A stretch of 64,000 bases of DNA from contig NZ_JBDIWA010000010.1 of the NCBI RefSeq assembly GCF_039794105.1, forward strand, positions 37,605-101,604. The letters run 5' to 3'. The notes under the pieces were generated by a model. That model searched no databases and was not told the DNA's origin. It saw only the letters and a program-made list of their open reading frames with translations. The stretch comes from Kuenenia sp039794105. Lineage in GTDB: Bacteria > Planctomycetota > Brocadiia > Brocadiales > Brocadiaceae. Below, piece by piece: positions 26,651-35,479 of this stretch. Both the position numbers and the translations under genes were made by a program. How positions within the stretch are numbered: the first letter of the stretch is position 1; every line of letters starts with the position of its first letter.

Positions 26651-27961
26651 TTATCGTTTTTGAAGGAACCAATTGAGTATCTCATCCTGTCTTACGATAA
26701 CCTCTTCGCCCGTTTCCATTATTTTTACCTTCACATTGCCCCTTTCCAATTCATCAGGCCCCAGCACCAGAACGTATTTCACCCCCAGTTTATTTGCAAC
26801 ACGCATTTGTGCCTTCGGACTCCTCCCTTCATAATCCAAATCCGCGGAAATACCGGATTTTCTCAAAAGATTGAGCAGGTAAAAGCAATGTTTTTTGATC
26901 TCCTTGTCGATAGAAACGATATAAACCGTTGGCGCAGGCTCGTTAATTTCCGGATAAACAGATTGGGTTTTTTTGTTTAATAAATTTTGCATCGCCAGAA
27001 TAGTCGCCTCCATTCCTATCGCAAACCCGACAGCGCCAATGGAAGGCCCTCCCATATCGGCTATCAGATTGTCGTACCTCCCGCCGGCGCAGATTGCATC
27101 GCGGGCGCCTAATGAAGAATGGGTAATTTCGAAAACCGTTTTCGTATAGTAATCCAGCCCTCTCACAAGATGCGCATCCGCAATATAAGGGATGCCTATT
27201 CCCACCAGGGCTTCCCTTACGCTATTTGCATGAATACGGCATTCTTCGCAGAGATAGTCATTCACGGGCGGCAGTTGATGTGTTACTTCCTTGCATTTTT
27301 CATTTTTGCAATCAAGTATACGAAACACATTCCTGTGAAGCCGTGATTGGCAAAGTTCGCACAATGCGGTCTCACGCTCGCAGAGGATGTCCTTTATGAT
27401 ATTTCTGAATACCGGCCTGCATTCATTACAGCCTATTGAATTGATCTTCACATTGTAACCTTTCAACCCGATACGATCAAAAATCCTCACTGCAACACCA
27501 ATCGTTTCCACGTCGAGTAATGGGTCGTTTGCGCCAACTGCCTCTATCCCCATTTGGTGAAACTGGCGAAGTCTGCCTGCCTGAGGGCGTTCTTTCCTGA
27601 ATTGCGGGCCGATGTAATAGTATTTTTGAAATTTTTTTGTTTTGTGCATTTCATATTCCAGATACGCCCGCATAACAGGCGCGGTATTTTCAGGACGCAA
27701 TGTTATGCTCGAATCTTCACTGTCTGAAAAGGTATACATCTCTTTTTCCACAATATCAGTCGCCTCGCCTATGCTTCTTACAAAGAGACGCGTGTCTTCA
27801 AAAACCGGGGTACGGATTTCATAGTATCCGCATAATTCGAACTCCTGCCGTCCAGCCTCCTCCAGTTTCTTCCACAAAGCCCAGTTACCTGGCAAAACAT
27901 CTTCAGTGCCTCTGGGGGCTTTAAATACATATCCTGATTTCTTATCGGTTTCTACGTTCAT
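26651..27961 (-). CDS. hisS: Histidyl-tRNA synthetase
   Basis: 436 residues, normal length. Starts with APRGTEDVLPGNWALWKKLE, then motif 2 region RKERPQAGRLRQFHQMGIEA, histidine-binding block LVRGLDYYTKTVFEIT, and GAVGFAIGMEATILAM (motif 3). The C-terminal anticodon-binding domain covers ~335-436. A cysteine-bearing insertion in the middle (CNECRP, CELCQSR, CEECRIH; ~residues 178-245) looks like a possible metal-binding region and is seen in some bacterial HisRS. It and aspS lie in tandem, as in several bacteria. Confidence 0.96.
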   Translation of the reverse strand: MNVETDKKSGYVFKAPRGTEDVLPGNWALWKKLEEAGRQEFELCGYYEIRTPVFEDTRLFVRSIGEATDIVEKEMYTFSDSEDSSITLRPENTAPVMRAYLEYEMHKTKKFQKYYYIGPQFRKERPQAGRLRQFHQMGIEAVGANDPLLDVETIGVAVRIFDRIGLKGYNVKINSIGCNECRPVFRNIIKDILCERETALCELCQSRLHRNVFRILDCKNEKCKEVTHQLPPVNDYLCEECRIHANSVREALVGIGIPYIADAHLVRGLDYYTKTVFEITHSSLGARDAICAGGRYDNLIADMGGPSIGAVGFAIGMEATILAMQNLLNKKTQSVYPEINEPAPTVYIVSIDKEIKKHCFYLLNLLRKSGISADLDYEGRSPKAQMRVANKLGVKYVLVLGPDELERGNVKVKIMETGEEVIVRQDEILNWFLQKR

Positions 27962-28408
27962 GTTTCATTCTCAACGTTTATAAATTTTCGTAAATATTGT
28001 TACTTCTCAATAAATTGGCAACACTCTAGCTTTTTGAAAACACTCAATAAAATTAAGGTTTTTGGTGTTTACAAAAAGAAAGGTATATACATGATTATTA
28101 AACACACACCCTAAATCCTCTCTCTCTTAGAGGAGACTTCTTATCTCCCCTCTAAAAAAGGGGGGCGGGGGAGTGTAAATTTTTAGAAAACCTTATTTGT
28201 TTGATTATATGTTTAAGGTATGAACACGGATGTTTCATTTTACTTTGCGATTGTAAAAATGCAAGCGAAAGCTTGCCTTGTTCACTTTAGCGGGCATTCG
28301 TCGGTATTGAATATAGCGTTTGATCAAATCAACGTTTTAAATGCTATGCAAATTAGAGTTGGACAAAATACGGAAAATTCTAGTTTTCTGGTCGAATCCC
28401 GGGAGAAA

Positions 28409-28594
28409 TACATTCGCGGGTTCAGGTTTGTAACCTGAACCAAACATTTTATACTTTCAATCCAGCCTTCTATTAGGAGAACAAATGACAAATAAATTCA
28501 AGATTCCATACAGGGATTTTGTGATTTGGGCATTGGAATTTTGCCGTAGTACATTGCTCCATTATACGCATAAACTCATAGGTTCAGGTTGCAA
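28409..28594. repeat. 186-bp interspersed repeat, copy 1 (carries a short start-peptide)
   Basis: Near-identical to 37959-38144 over the same length, with roughly ten differences by eye. It opens with the palindrome GGTTCAGGTTTGTAACC and ends at GGTTCAGGTTGCAA. Inside, AGGAGAACAAATG starts a 38-codon frame (28485-28601; MTNKFKIPYRDFVIWALEF...), which looks like the beginning of a gene cut off by the repeat end. The region 27962-28784 otherwise holds TIR-like motifs (28003, 28640) and a partial copy of the 57957-58023 hairpin at about 28716. Confidence 0.85.
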
Positions 28595-28784
28595 ACCTTA
28601 ACCCGCCGGGATTTCATCCCTTCGGGATTATTGGAATTTTTCAAAGAACTAAAGTGTTACAAAAATTCTAGTTTTATGGTCGAATCCCTAGAGAAATATT
28701 TTCATTCATTTTTACCCACCCACAACCCCTTCCTCAAGAGGGGAATTTGATAAGTCCCATACTCAAGATGTTTAGCCACTTTTT

Positions 28785-30800
28785 CTACCATTTCATGGTT
28801 TGCCGGTGTTCTTCTATTATATCTATGGCTGGTTCGGGGATTTTCACACCTTCTCCGGTTTCGGTTTCCGGCCTTATTTTTTCCTGTGTATCGAACTGCA
28901 TCTCAAAGAGCTTTTTGTATAGTCCATTATTCGCAAGAAGTTCCTGATGAAGGCCTGTCTCAACGATCCTTCCATTCTCCAAAACAACAATCATGTCTGC
29001 GTGAAGAATCGTTGATAATCTGTGGGCGATAACGAAGGTTGTCCTGTTTTTTACCAACCGGTAGATGGCATTCTGGATGAGCTGTTCCGTTTCCGTATCT
29101 ACGGAGGAAGTTGCTTCGTCCAGAATCAGTATTCTGGGATTTGCAAGGATGGCCCGCGCGATTGCGATGCGTTGTTTCTGTCCCCCTGAAAGTTTTACCC
29201 CACGCTCTCCTATAATGGAATCGTAGCCATTCGGGAGCTGCATGATAAAGTCATGCGCGTTTGCGGCTTTCGCAGCATATTCAACGTCTCTGTCTGACGC
29301 GTCCGATCTTGCGTAAGCGATGTTTGTTCTTACCGTGTCGTTAAAAAGAAAGGTTTCCTGAAGCACCATCGCCATTTGTTTTCGCAGAGAATGCAGGGTG
29401 ACGTTTTTTATATTATACCCGTCAATAAATATGTCCCCCTTTACCGGGTCATAAAACCGTGGCAGCAGTTTGGTCAGCGTGGTCTTTCCGCTCCCGCTCG
29501 GCCCTACAAAGGCAATCATCTGGCCAGGGCATGCAGTTATATTAATGTCCGTTAACACCTCTTTGTCATTCCCGTACATAAAGTGTACATGTTTGAATTC
29601 CACAAATCCCTGTACCACCGGCAATGGCCGGGCATTCGGAGCGTCTTGCAGTTCTACGGGTGTATCAAGCGCCTCGAAAACACGTTCGGTTGATGCAATG
29701 GCGCGCTGCACCTGATTATAAAACCGCGTCAGCCCGGTAATAGGACCATACATCATTTGCAGGTAGGGAAAGAAAATAACAAACGTTCCTGCAGAAAGCT
29801 GCCCCTGCAGCACCTTGTATCCTCCCAGACAGATAACAGCCACTGCGCCGGTTTCCGTTATGAAATCAACCGCCGGCCGCAGGGTATTCACAAGCCTCAG
29901 AATCCGGACGTGAAGAAAGTAGTTCTCGTAGTTTTTGTGTTTAAAACGTTCCAGTTCTTCCGTCTCTTTCGCGAAACCCGCTATAACACGAATGCCGGAT
30001 ATATTGTCCTGAATAAGTGCGTTGAGATCGCCGGTCTTTTCCCGTAACATGCGGAAAATCCTTCTGATTCTTTTCCCGAAATTATAGGTGCAGAGCGAAA
30101 TAAAAGGGCATACAAACAAAACAATGCAGGTAAGATGCCAATCCAGTTTCATGCAAAAATAAATAATCCAGAAGAATTTGAACATATCGGTAATGAACGT
30201 AATCACCGGACCCACAATCGCCTGTTCCAGCGAATTCACATCGTTCATAATTCTGCTCATAATGTCGCCGGTTTTGTGATTTTCGAAATAACTCAGGGGG
30301 AATTGCTGGATATGGCCGTAAAGCTGATTCCGCATGTCATACACAAGCCGTTGCCCAAGCTCTGAGGTAATATACCCATGCGCCAGTGATATACAACTGC
30401 TTATTGCGTGCAACACGAGAAAACCCGAAGCAAGGAAGACGAGCGTAACCATAATGGCATTATGTTCCGGAAACCAATGGTTATGAATATATCCTGACGT
30501 TTTCAGCAACGGTTTTGCTATGGGAATGGAATATTTCTTTTTAAGAACCGGTTCATCGCCAGGCGTGTTTGCATTTTGTGTGGGTAGAGACAACGCATGC
30601 GTTGTCTCTACATTCCTATTCGCATGGCGGTCTGCCATTCTTATTTCGTCAACCGCTATTCCCAATATTTGAATAGGCAGCACGGCAACAAAAGCGCTGA
30701 TTATTGAAAGCAGCAGAATGACAATCACCCGCCGCCAATATGGCTTCAGGTAGCATAACAATCTTACGTATGTGCCTTTTGAATGGAAATCTTTTTTCAT
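28785..30800 (-). CDS. ABC exporter, fused permease-ATPase (MsbA-like)
   Basis: 671 residues. The membrane domain (~20-390) includes SYFENHKTGDIMSRIMNDVN, typical of type IV (B-type) exporters. The ATPase domain has Walker A GPSGSGKTT (~431), signature LSGGQKQRIAIARAI (~535) and Walker B RILILDEATSSVDTETEQ. The loop between membrane helices 1 and 2 is unusually long (~residues 55-110) and includes ten residues (64-73) encoded by a perfect 28-bp palindrome at 30584-30611. As a homodimer it would flip lipids or export hydrophobic compounds; the substrate is unknown. Confidence 0.92.
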   Translation of the reverse strand: MKKDFHSKGTYVRLLCYLKPYWRRVIVILLLSIISAFVAVLPIQILGIAVDEIRMADRHANRNVETTHALSLPTQNANTPGDEPVLKKKYSIPIAKPLLKTSGYIHNHWFPEHNAIMVTLVFLASGFLVLHAISSCISLAHGYITSELGQRLVYDMRNQLYGHIQQFPLSYFENHKTGDIMSRIMNDVNSLEQAIVGPVITFITDMFKFFWIIYFCMKLDWHLTCIVLFVCPFISLCTYNFGKRIRRIFRMLREKTGDLNALIQDNISGIRVIAGFAKETEELERFKHKNYENYFLHVRILRLVNTLRPAVDFITETGAVAVICLGGYKVLQGQLSAGTFVIFFPYLQMMYGPITGLTRFYNQVQRAIASTERVFEALDTPVELQDAPNARPLPVVQGFVEFKHVHFMYGNDKEVLTDINITACPGQMIAFVGPSGSGKTTLTKLLPRFYDPVKGDIFIDGYNIKNVTLHSLRKQMAMVLQETFLFNDTVRTNIAYARSDASDRDVEYAAKAANAHDFIMQLPNGYDSIIGERGVKLSGGQKQRIAIARAILANPRILILDEATSSVDTETEQLIQNAIYRLVKNRTTFVIAHRLSTILHADMIVVLENGRIVETGLHQELLANNGLYKKLFEMQFDTQEKIRPETETGEGVKIPEPAIDIIEEHRQTMKW
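30584..30611. repeat. Perfect 28-bp palindrome inside the ABC exporter gene
   Basis: GTAGAGACAACGCA followed by its exact reverse complement. The same GTAGAGAC...GTCTCTAC family occurs at 40106-40134, and related palindromes lie at 47652-47671 and 58043-58062 in non-coding DNA. Here it is read in frame as V64 to P73 of the exporter. Confidence 0.92.
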
Positions 30801-31008
30801 AGACAGCTATTATAAGCAAAAAATATCTTTTTGCGTAACACTTTAGTTTTTTGGAAATTGCCATACATATTTTCGCGCAACATGGGTGGCACGGACAAAC
30901 TTTGTTTTGTCCGTGTGGGGATTGGATACAGGCTCAGTTCAATATTCAATGTTCAATGCACATGAGCGGCAATTTGAGAATTGAATATTGAACATTTTGT
31001 AACACTTC

Positions 31009-32217
31009 TTATTCGTACCTGAGCGCTTCGATAGGATTCAGCCTTGACGCCTTTCTTGCGGGATAGTATCCAAAAAAGATACCTACTATATTGGAGAAGA
31101 GAAATGCTATTGCCACTGGCAATGGGGTGAGCATCGAAGGCCATCCACCGTAGAGTGAAATAGCCTTTGAAAAGACAATGCCGGAGATTACGCCAATAAT
31201 CCCGCCGATGGAACTCAATACTGTCGCCTCTATCAGAAATTGAAGAAGGATATCCCTTTCCTTTGCCCCCACCGCCATCCTGATGCCTATTTCCCTCGTT
31301 CTTTCGGTGGTGGATACCAGCATGATATTCATTATCCCGATACCTCCCACAACTAAAGAAACAGACGCGATGCTCCCCAGCAATATGGTCATTGTGCGGC
31401 TGGTTTCCGTCATTGTGGATGCATATTCGACCTGGCTGATAATCCGGAAGTCATCCTCATCCCCGGCCCGCAGCCGGTGGCGCTCGCGCAACAAATCGGT
31501 AATCTGCCCGATAGCCCTGAAACGTCCCGTCGCGGTATACGAAGAAGCAAGGATAGCGCTGACATGGGTAACGCCCATAATCTTTCTCTGAACGGTGGTA
31601 TACGGCATAAGCACGGTATCGTCCTGGTCTGTGCCCATCGGAGACTGCCCTTTTGCCTTTAATACACCAATTACTTTGAACGGGATATTGTTAATACGTA
31701 TCCACCTGCCAACCGGGTCGAGAGACCCGAATAAATTCCCGACAACCGTTTGCCCCAATACGCATACCTTTGCCATTATCTTGACGTCCTGCGATCTGAT
31801 AAACCTGCCTGCCTCCAGCTCCCAGTTCCGTATAATCTGATAATCCGGGTGAATGCCTACAATGCTTGTTGACCAGTTTTGGTTTCCATATACCACCTGG
31901 GAAGCCGTTCGTAAATTTGCCGATACATGGCTTACCTCCCGGCATTCCTTCGCTATTGCCGCTACGTCATCCGCAGTGAGGGTAATTGTGCCTTCCGTTC
32001 CCCTGGCGGCGGTGTGAGAAGTGCTGACAGGGATAATAATGAGTACGTTTGTGCCCAGGCTTTCTATTTGTTTCTCAATCAAATCCTTCGCACCCTGTCC
32101 GATACCTACCATGACAATTACCGCCCCTACCCCGATAACAATACCAAGTATTGTAAGTGAGGAGCGTAATTTATTCCTTAATATGGCGCGTAACGCTATT
32201 TTTAACAAAGGCGGCAT
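31009..32217 (-). CDS. MacB/FtsX-type ABC transporter permease
   Basis: 402 residues. One N-terminal membrane helix (LTILGIVIGVGAVIVMVGIG), a periplasmic MacB core domain of ~200 residues, and three C-terminal helices with VVGGIGIMNIMLVSTTERTR, a near-invariant family segment, and KERDILLQFLIEATVLSSIG. This is the type VII ABC mechanotransmission fold. No cognate ATPase or membrane-fusion protein is adjacent, so partners are elsewhere. Possible roles are peptide or lipoprotein-related export. Confidence 0.9.
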   Translation of the reverse strand: MPPLLKIALRAILRNKLRSSLTILGIVIGVGAVIVMVGIGQGAKDLIEKQIESLGTNVLIIIPVSTSHTAARGTEGTITLTADDVAAIAKECREVSHVSANLRTASQVVYGNQNWSTSIVGIHPDYQIIRNWELEAGRFIRSQDVKIMAKVCVLGQTVVGNLFGSLDPVGRWIRINNIPFKVIGVLKAKGQSPMGTDQDDTVLMPYTTVQRKIMGVTHVSAILASSYTATGRFRAIGQITDLLRERHRLRAGDEDDFRIISQVEYASTMTETSRTMTILLGSIASVSLVVGGIGIMNIMLVSTTERTREIGIRMAVGAKERDILLQFLIEATVLSSIGGIIGVISGIVFSKAISLYGGWPSMLTPLPVAIAFLFSNIVGIFFGYYPARKASRLNPIEALRYE

Positions 32218-32323
32218 GCCGCAAAAAACCTTTCATTAAATTGCTCTTCGTATTAAAACATAGGGAATTTCGCCATTAAATACATAGTGCGGCAAAGCCG
32301 TGACCAAAGAGAGTTTAACTACC

Positions 32324-32455
32324 TTGTCATTGCGAGGTTGCTTCGGAAAAGACCCTCGCAATGACAAGCTTGGACACCTTGTAATGACATGCTTTTGTCA
32401 ATGCTAACTGTCCCCGGTTTGTCATTGCGAGGGCTTTTTCCGAAGCAACCTCGCA
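32324..32455. repeat. GTCATTGCGAGG repeat, two hairpin units
   Basis: The unit TTGTCATTGCGAGG with GAAGCAACCTCG on the other side occurs twice, at 32324-32367 and 32418-32455, in opposite orientation. This repeat family is widespread in unrelated bacterial genomes. It lies between the MacB-like permease and the exported BNR-like protein. Confidence 0.8.
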
Positions 32456-32543
32456 GTAAACACGCTCTTAACCACGTAGCAGCCCTTCGGAGTGAGAGAT
32501 AAAGCCAGAGTGAAAGTCTCACTTTCACTTTTGACTTGAGTGG

Positions 32544-35096
32544 TTAATCTTCTTTTATTGTTACGGGTATTTTTTTCTTCAGATTGTTCGATTTAAACAT
32601 AATTTTTGCTTTGCCGCTCTTGTTGGCGGTTATTGCAAAAACAGCCTCTCCGTTTGCATCCGTAGTTTCTTTCCTGGATGACAGGTTTAATAACCGCTTG
32701 CCCTTTGTCACCTTTGCTTTAATACTAGCGCCTTCGACAAGGCAGTTGTCATTTCCTGTGATTTTTACATATACTTCCTTGCCTTCTCCAACAAATAATG
32801 AAATTTTATCAGGTAAAACTTGCATGGAATCAGCCTTGCACCCTTCTTTTGGCGTTGGCGTTGGCGTTGGCGTTTGTGTAAGTGTAGGCGTAGGCGTAGT
32901 TTTTGGAGTAGGGCTGGCAGGTATGTCTGGGGTAAGAGTTGGAGTTGGAGTTGGAGTTGTATCGTTACTGCTGTAAGAAAACAATCCGATTGCCGTACCT
33001 GCCAGAATATCGTCAAATATCAATACGTTAACATCTTCATGTGAATCGCTGCAGGACGAGCCAAAAATAGTCCATGTAACGCCGCCGTCAGCGGTTTCAT
33101 AAATACAATTACCCACTGCAGCATACGCATTACTTGCATCGGAAGGGTTTACCGTAACAGAGGTGAAATCAGTGGATGTTGCGGAAGAAGGGGTTACCGT
33201 TTGCCATGTCCATGTAGAACTGCCCGAAGGTTTTTCTCCCTTGTAAACGTCCCCTTTTGTTGCAATATAAACTGTTACATCCCCGGAGATGGTAGTTCCG
33301 TCTATGGACGTAACAATTTCATTATCAATATTTGTTCCGGTATTTGGCTTCCAGAAACTATTGGTTGAGCATACGGAAAGCCTCCAGCGAAGGCCTGTTT
33401 CCGCACTGTTTTCCCCGCCGACGCCAGCCCAGATTTCACTGTCAGTTACCCAAAGTGTATTTACCGGAAAATCAATAGTTGCGCCTGTGCTGTTTATGGT
33501 ATCGGCAGTCCAGGTAGCACCGTCATCGTCACTATAAAATATTCCCCCGTTTGCTCCGGTTTCCCAGTTTGTGCCTGCAATGTATATCCTGTTGCAGACG
33601 GAAGGCACAAAACCAATTGCGGTAATATTTGAATGATCAGGGCGGGTAGAACCAAACTCGCCGGTATGATCTTCTGCCTGGAATACCTTTGCCCATGCCG
33701 GTGAAGTGGATGTGCCTGTTGTTGTCACATAAACCCTTCCCGCATTATTACCTACGAATACTATTGAGGGGTCATTTGGATTTATGGTTACTTCCGTTAC
33801 CGGAGGCCCGTCAGTCTCAGGAAACATAGGAAAAATCCAGTCTGAAGAACTTGCTGTTGATGAGGCATCTGTGGGGTCGAAATTGACAGCCCTGCCGACG
33901 CCACTTTTTGAGGCAATCCATAGTTCTTTATGGGTGGAAGAGTATTCATAGAAATCGATATCATTTAAGACAACCCCTTCTATTCCATTGTTATTTCCAA
34001 CTTCCGAGACGGCTGTCCATGTGCCGGAATTATAATTAAGTTCTCCAATAGCCCAGTCAGTTGCCATGTAAATGTTGGTTGTATCATTGGGATTAATATC
34101 TAATGCCCCATCATTAACATGGGTATCAACGGTATATGAACCAACCGTTGAGGAAAGGATAGGCGCATGAGACCATGAACTTGATGCACCGTCCAATACA
34201 GAAGCGCTGATAAAGACACGGCTGTTATTAAATTTAATATATTGAGGGAATCCTCCCGGAAAATTATCAGCGCCGGAACTTTCAAAATCCCATGAAGAAG
34301 TCCAGGGGGAGTCCCCTGTTGTTGTCTTATAAACCTGGGGGTTTGCTGAACCGCCTGCGATGAAAATAGTGTTAACGTCTGTAGGGTCTACGCCGATTAT
34401 TTCAACCTCAACGGAACCTGAACCTGATGCAGGGCTTGCTGGCAGTGTAAGCGCTGTTGCAATTAAAGGCGAACCGTCCAATTTGTATGGCGTTACAACG
34501 CTGCCGCCGGTTCTTACCATAACAAAAATAGTATCCGCATCATAGACAGAAAGAGAGGTGATCTCAGAACCGGAGCCAAAAGAATACAGCAAGGTAAACG
34601 GATTGCCGGTTCCACCGGTATTTCTGTAAACATCTCCCTGATAAGTGCCGGCGTATAACCCTGAACTATGAGCAGTCAGCACACCCGGAGCAGGAATAGT
34701 GGTTGATATATTTCCCCAGCTTCCATAACTGCCACCGCTGTCGCTTGCATATATTTGTGAGGCGCCGGTACTGTCGCTGATGATCGCATAAATATCATTT
34801 TCATAGCCGGAGACAAGGTTTGCTTCAATCTCTGAACACTTGCCGGTGATATCGGGATAAGTGACCGCTTCCCATGAAGAAGAAGTACTCGTATTCCATT
34901 TGTATACCCCTTTGATGCTATCAATACCAATAAGAATTTCCGTTGTGCCTGAATTATCATATGATGTAATATCCTGTACCTGAGCGCCATATATGCCCAG
35001 GTTTACTTTTTCCACGCCGGCAGCAAAGGCAAAATGGGTCCATATAATTAAGGTAAATAAAAAAGAAACTCCTAACATAGACATACATTTTTTCAT
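32544..35096 (-). CDS. Large exported protein with BNR/Vps10-like repeats and C-terminal Ig-like domain
   Basis: 850 residues with a signal peptide (1-26, ending AFA). Residues ~30-705 carry repeated beta-propeller-like units with sequences such as YASDSGGSYGSWGN, FYSDDDGATWTAD and YETADGGVTWTIFG, which are BNR/Asp-box-like (S/T-x-D-x-G-x-T-W). Then comes a Pro/Thr repeat linker (~712-745; TPTPTLTP-type) and a C-terminal Ig-like domain (~755-848) resembling Big_1/invasin repeats. It is probably secreted or on the cell surface. No enzyme motif is visible, so the function is unknown. The linker codons show repeated GGCGTTGGCGTTG-type DNA on the plus strand. Confidence 0.85.
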   Translation of the reverse strand: MKKCMSMLGVSFLFTLIIWTHFAFAAGVEKVNLGIYGAQVQDITSYDNSGTTEILIGIDSIKGVYKWNTSTSSSWEAVTYPDITGKCSEIEANLVSGYENDIYAIISDSTGASQIYASDSGGSYGSWGNISTTIPAPGVLTAHSSGLYAGTYQGDVYRNTGGTGNPFTLLYSFGSGSEITSLSVYDADTIFVMVRTGGSVVTPYKLDGSPLIATALTLPASPASGSGSVEVEIIGVDPTDVNTIFIAGGSANPQVYKTTTGDSPWTSSWDFESSGADNFPGGFPQYIKFNNSRVFISASVLDGASSSWSHAPILSSTVGSYTVDTHVNDGALDINPNDTTNIYMATDWAIGELNYNSGTWTAVSEVGNNNGIEGVVLNDIDFYEYSSTHKELWIASKSGVGRAVNFDPTDASSTASSSDWIFPMFPETDGPPVTEVTINPNDPSIVFVGNNAGRVYVTTTGTSTSPAWAKVFQAEDHTGEFGSTRPDHSNITAIGFVPSVCNRIYIAGTNWETGANGGIFYSDDDGATWTADTINSTGATIDFPVNTLWVTDSEIWAGVGGENSAETGLRWRLSVCSTNSFWKPNTGTNIDNEIVTSIDGTTISGDVTVYIATKGDVYKGEKPSGSSTWTWQTVTPSSATSTDFTSVTVNPSDASNAYAAVGNCIYETADGGVTWTIFGSSCSDSHEDVNVLIFDDILAGTAIGLFSYSSNDTTPTPTPTLTPDIPASPTPKTTPTPTLTQTPTPTPTPKEGCKADSMQVLPDKISLFVGEGKEVYVKITGNDNCLVEGASIKAKVTKGKRLLNLSSRKETTDANGEAVFAITANKSGKAKIMFKSNNLKKKIPVTIKED

Positions 35097-35479
35097 ATTT
35101 TTTTCCCTTCCTTATTTTTGTGAATAATCACATAAAAACTCGTTATAGAATAAAGCACATGGCAGAGATTGTAACGAGTAATGCAGAAAAGTATATGATA
35201 TACGTCACATTTACACCCAAAAAAACTAAATTGTTACGAATAATTGGGTTTGTATTTTCTTCTCGTCAATGGCCTTTACTTTGATGTGACGCGGAGCGTA
35301 GGAACGAGAAGGTGTAAAAACTCCCGGCGGGTTCAGGTTTGCAACCGAACGGTTACAAACCTGAACCCGCGAATGTAGTTTCCAGTGCCAGTACGTTCCC
35401 AAGTAGCGGTAAGGCATGCCTTGCCGCACTACACATCATGCCCATTATTGATTCTGCATTGACTGCAAATGCACGGCGT
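35097..35479. other. 383-bp spacer with a GGTTCAGGTTTG palindrome
   Basis: No gene seen. At 35327-35370, GCGGGTTCAGGTTT faces AAACCTGAACCCGC across 16 bp. The same sequence starts the 186-bp repeats at 28409 and 37959, and the following GAATGTAGTTTCCAGTGCC is the inverse of the sequence just before 37959. Confidence 0.7.

Noticed and set aside
28220..28438. 72-codon frame before the 186-bp repeat
   Set aside because: It reads into the repeat palindrome, has no ribosome site and no domain-like pattern.
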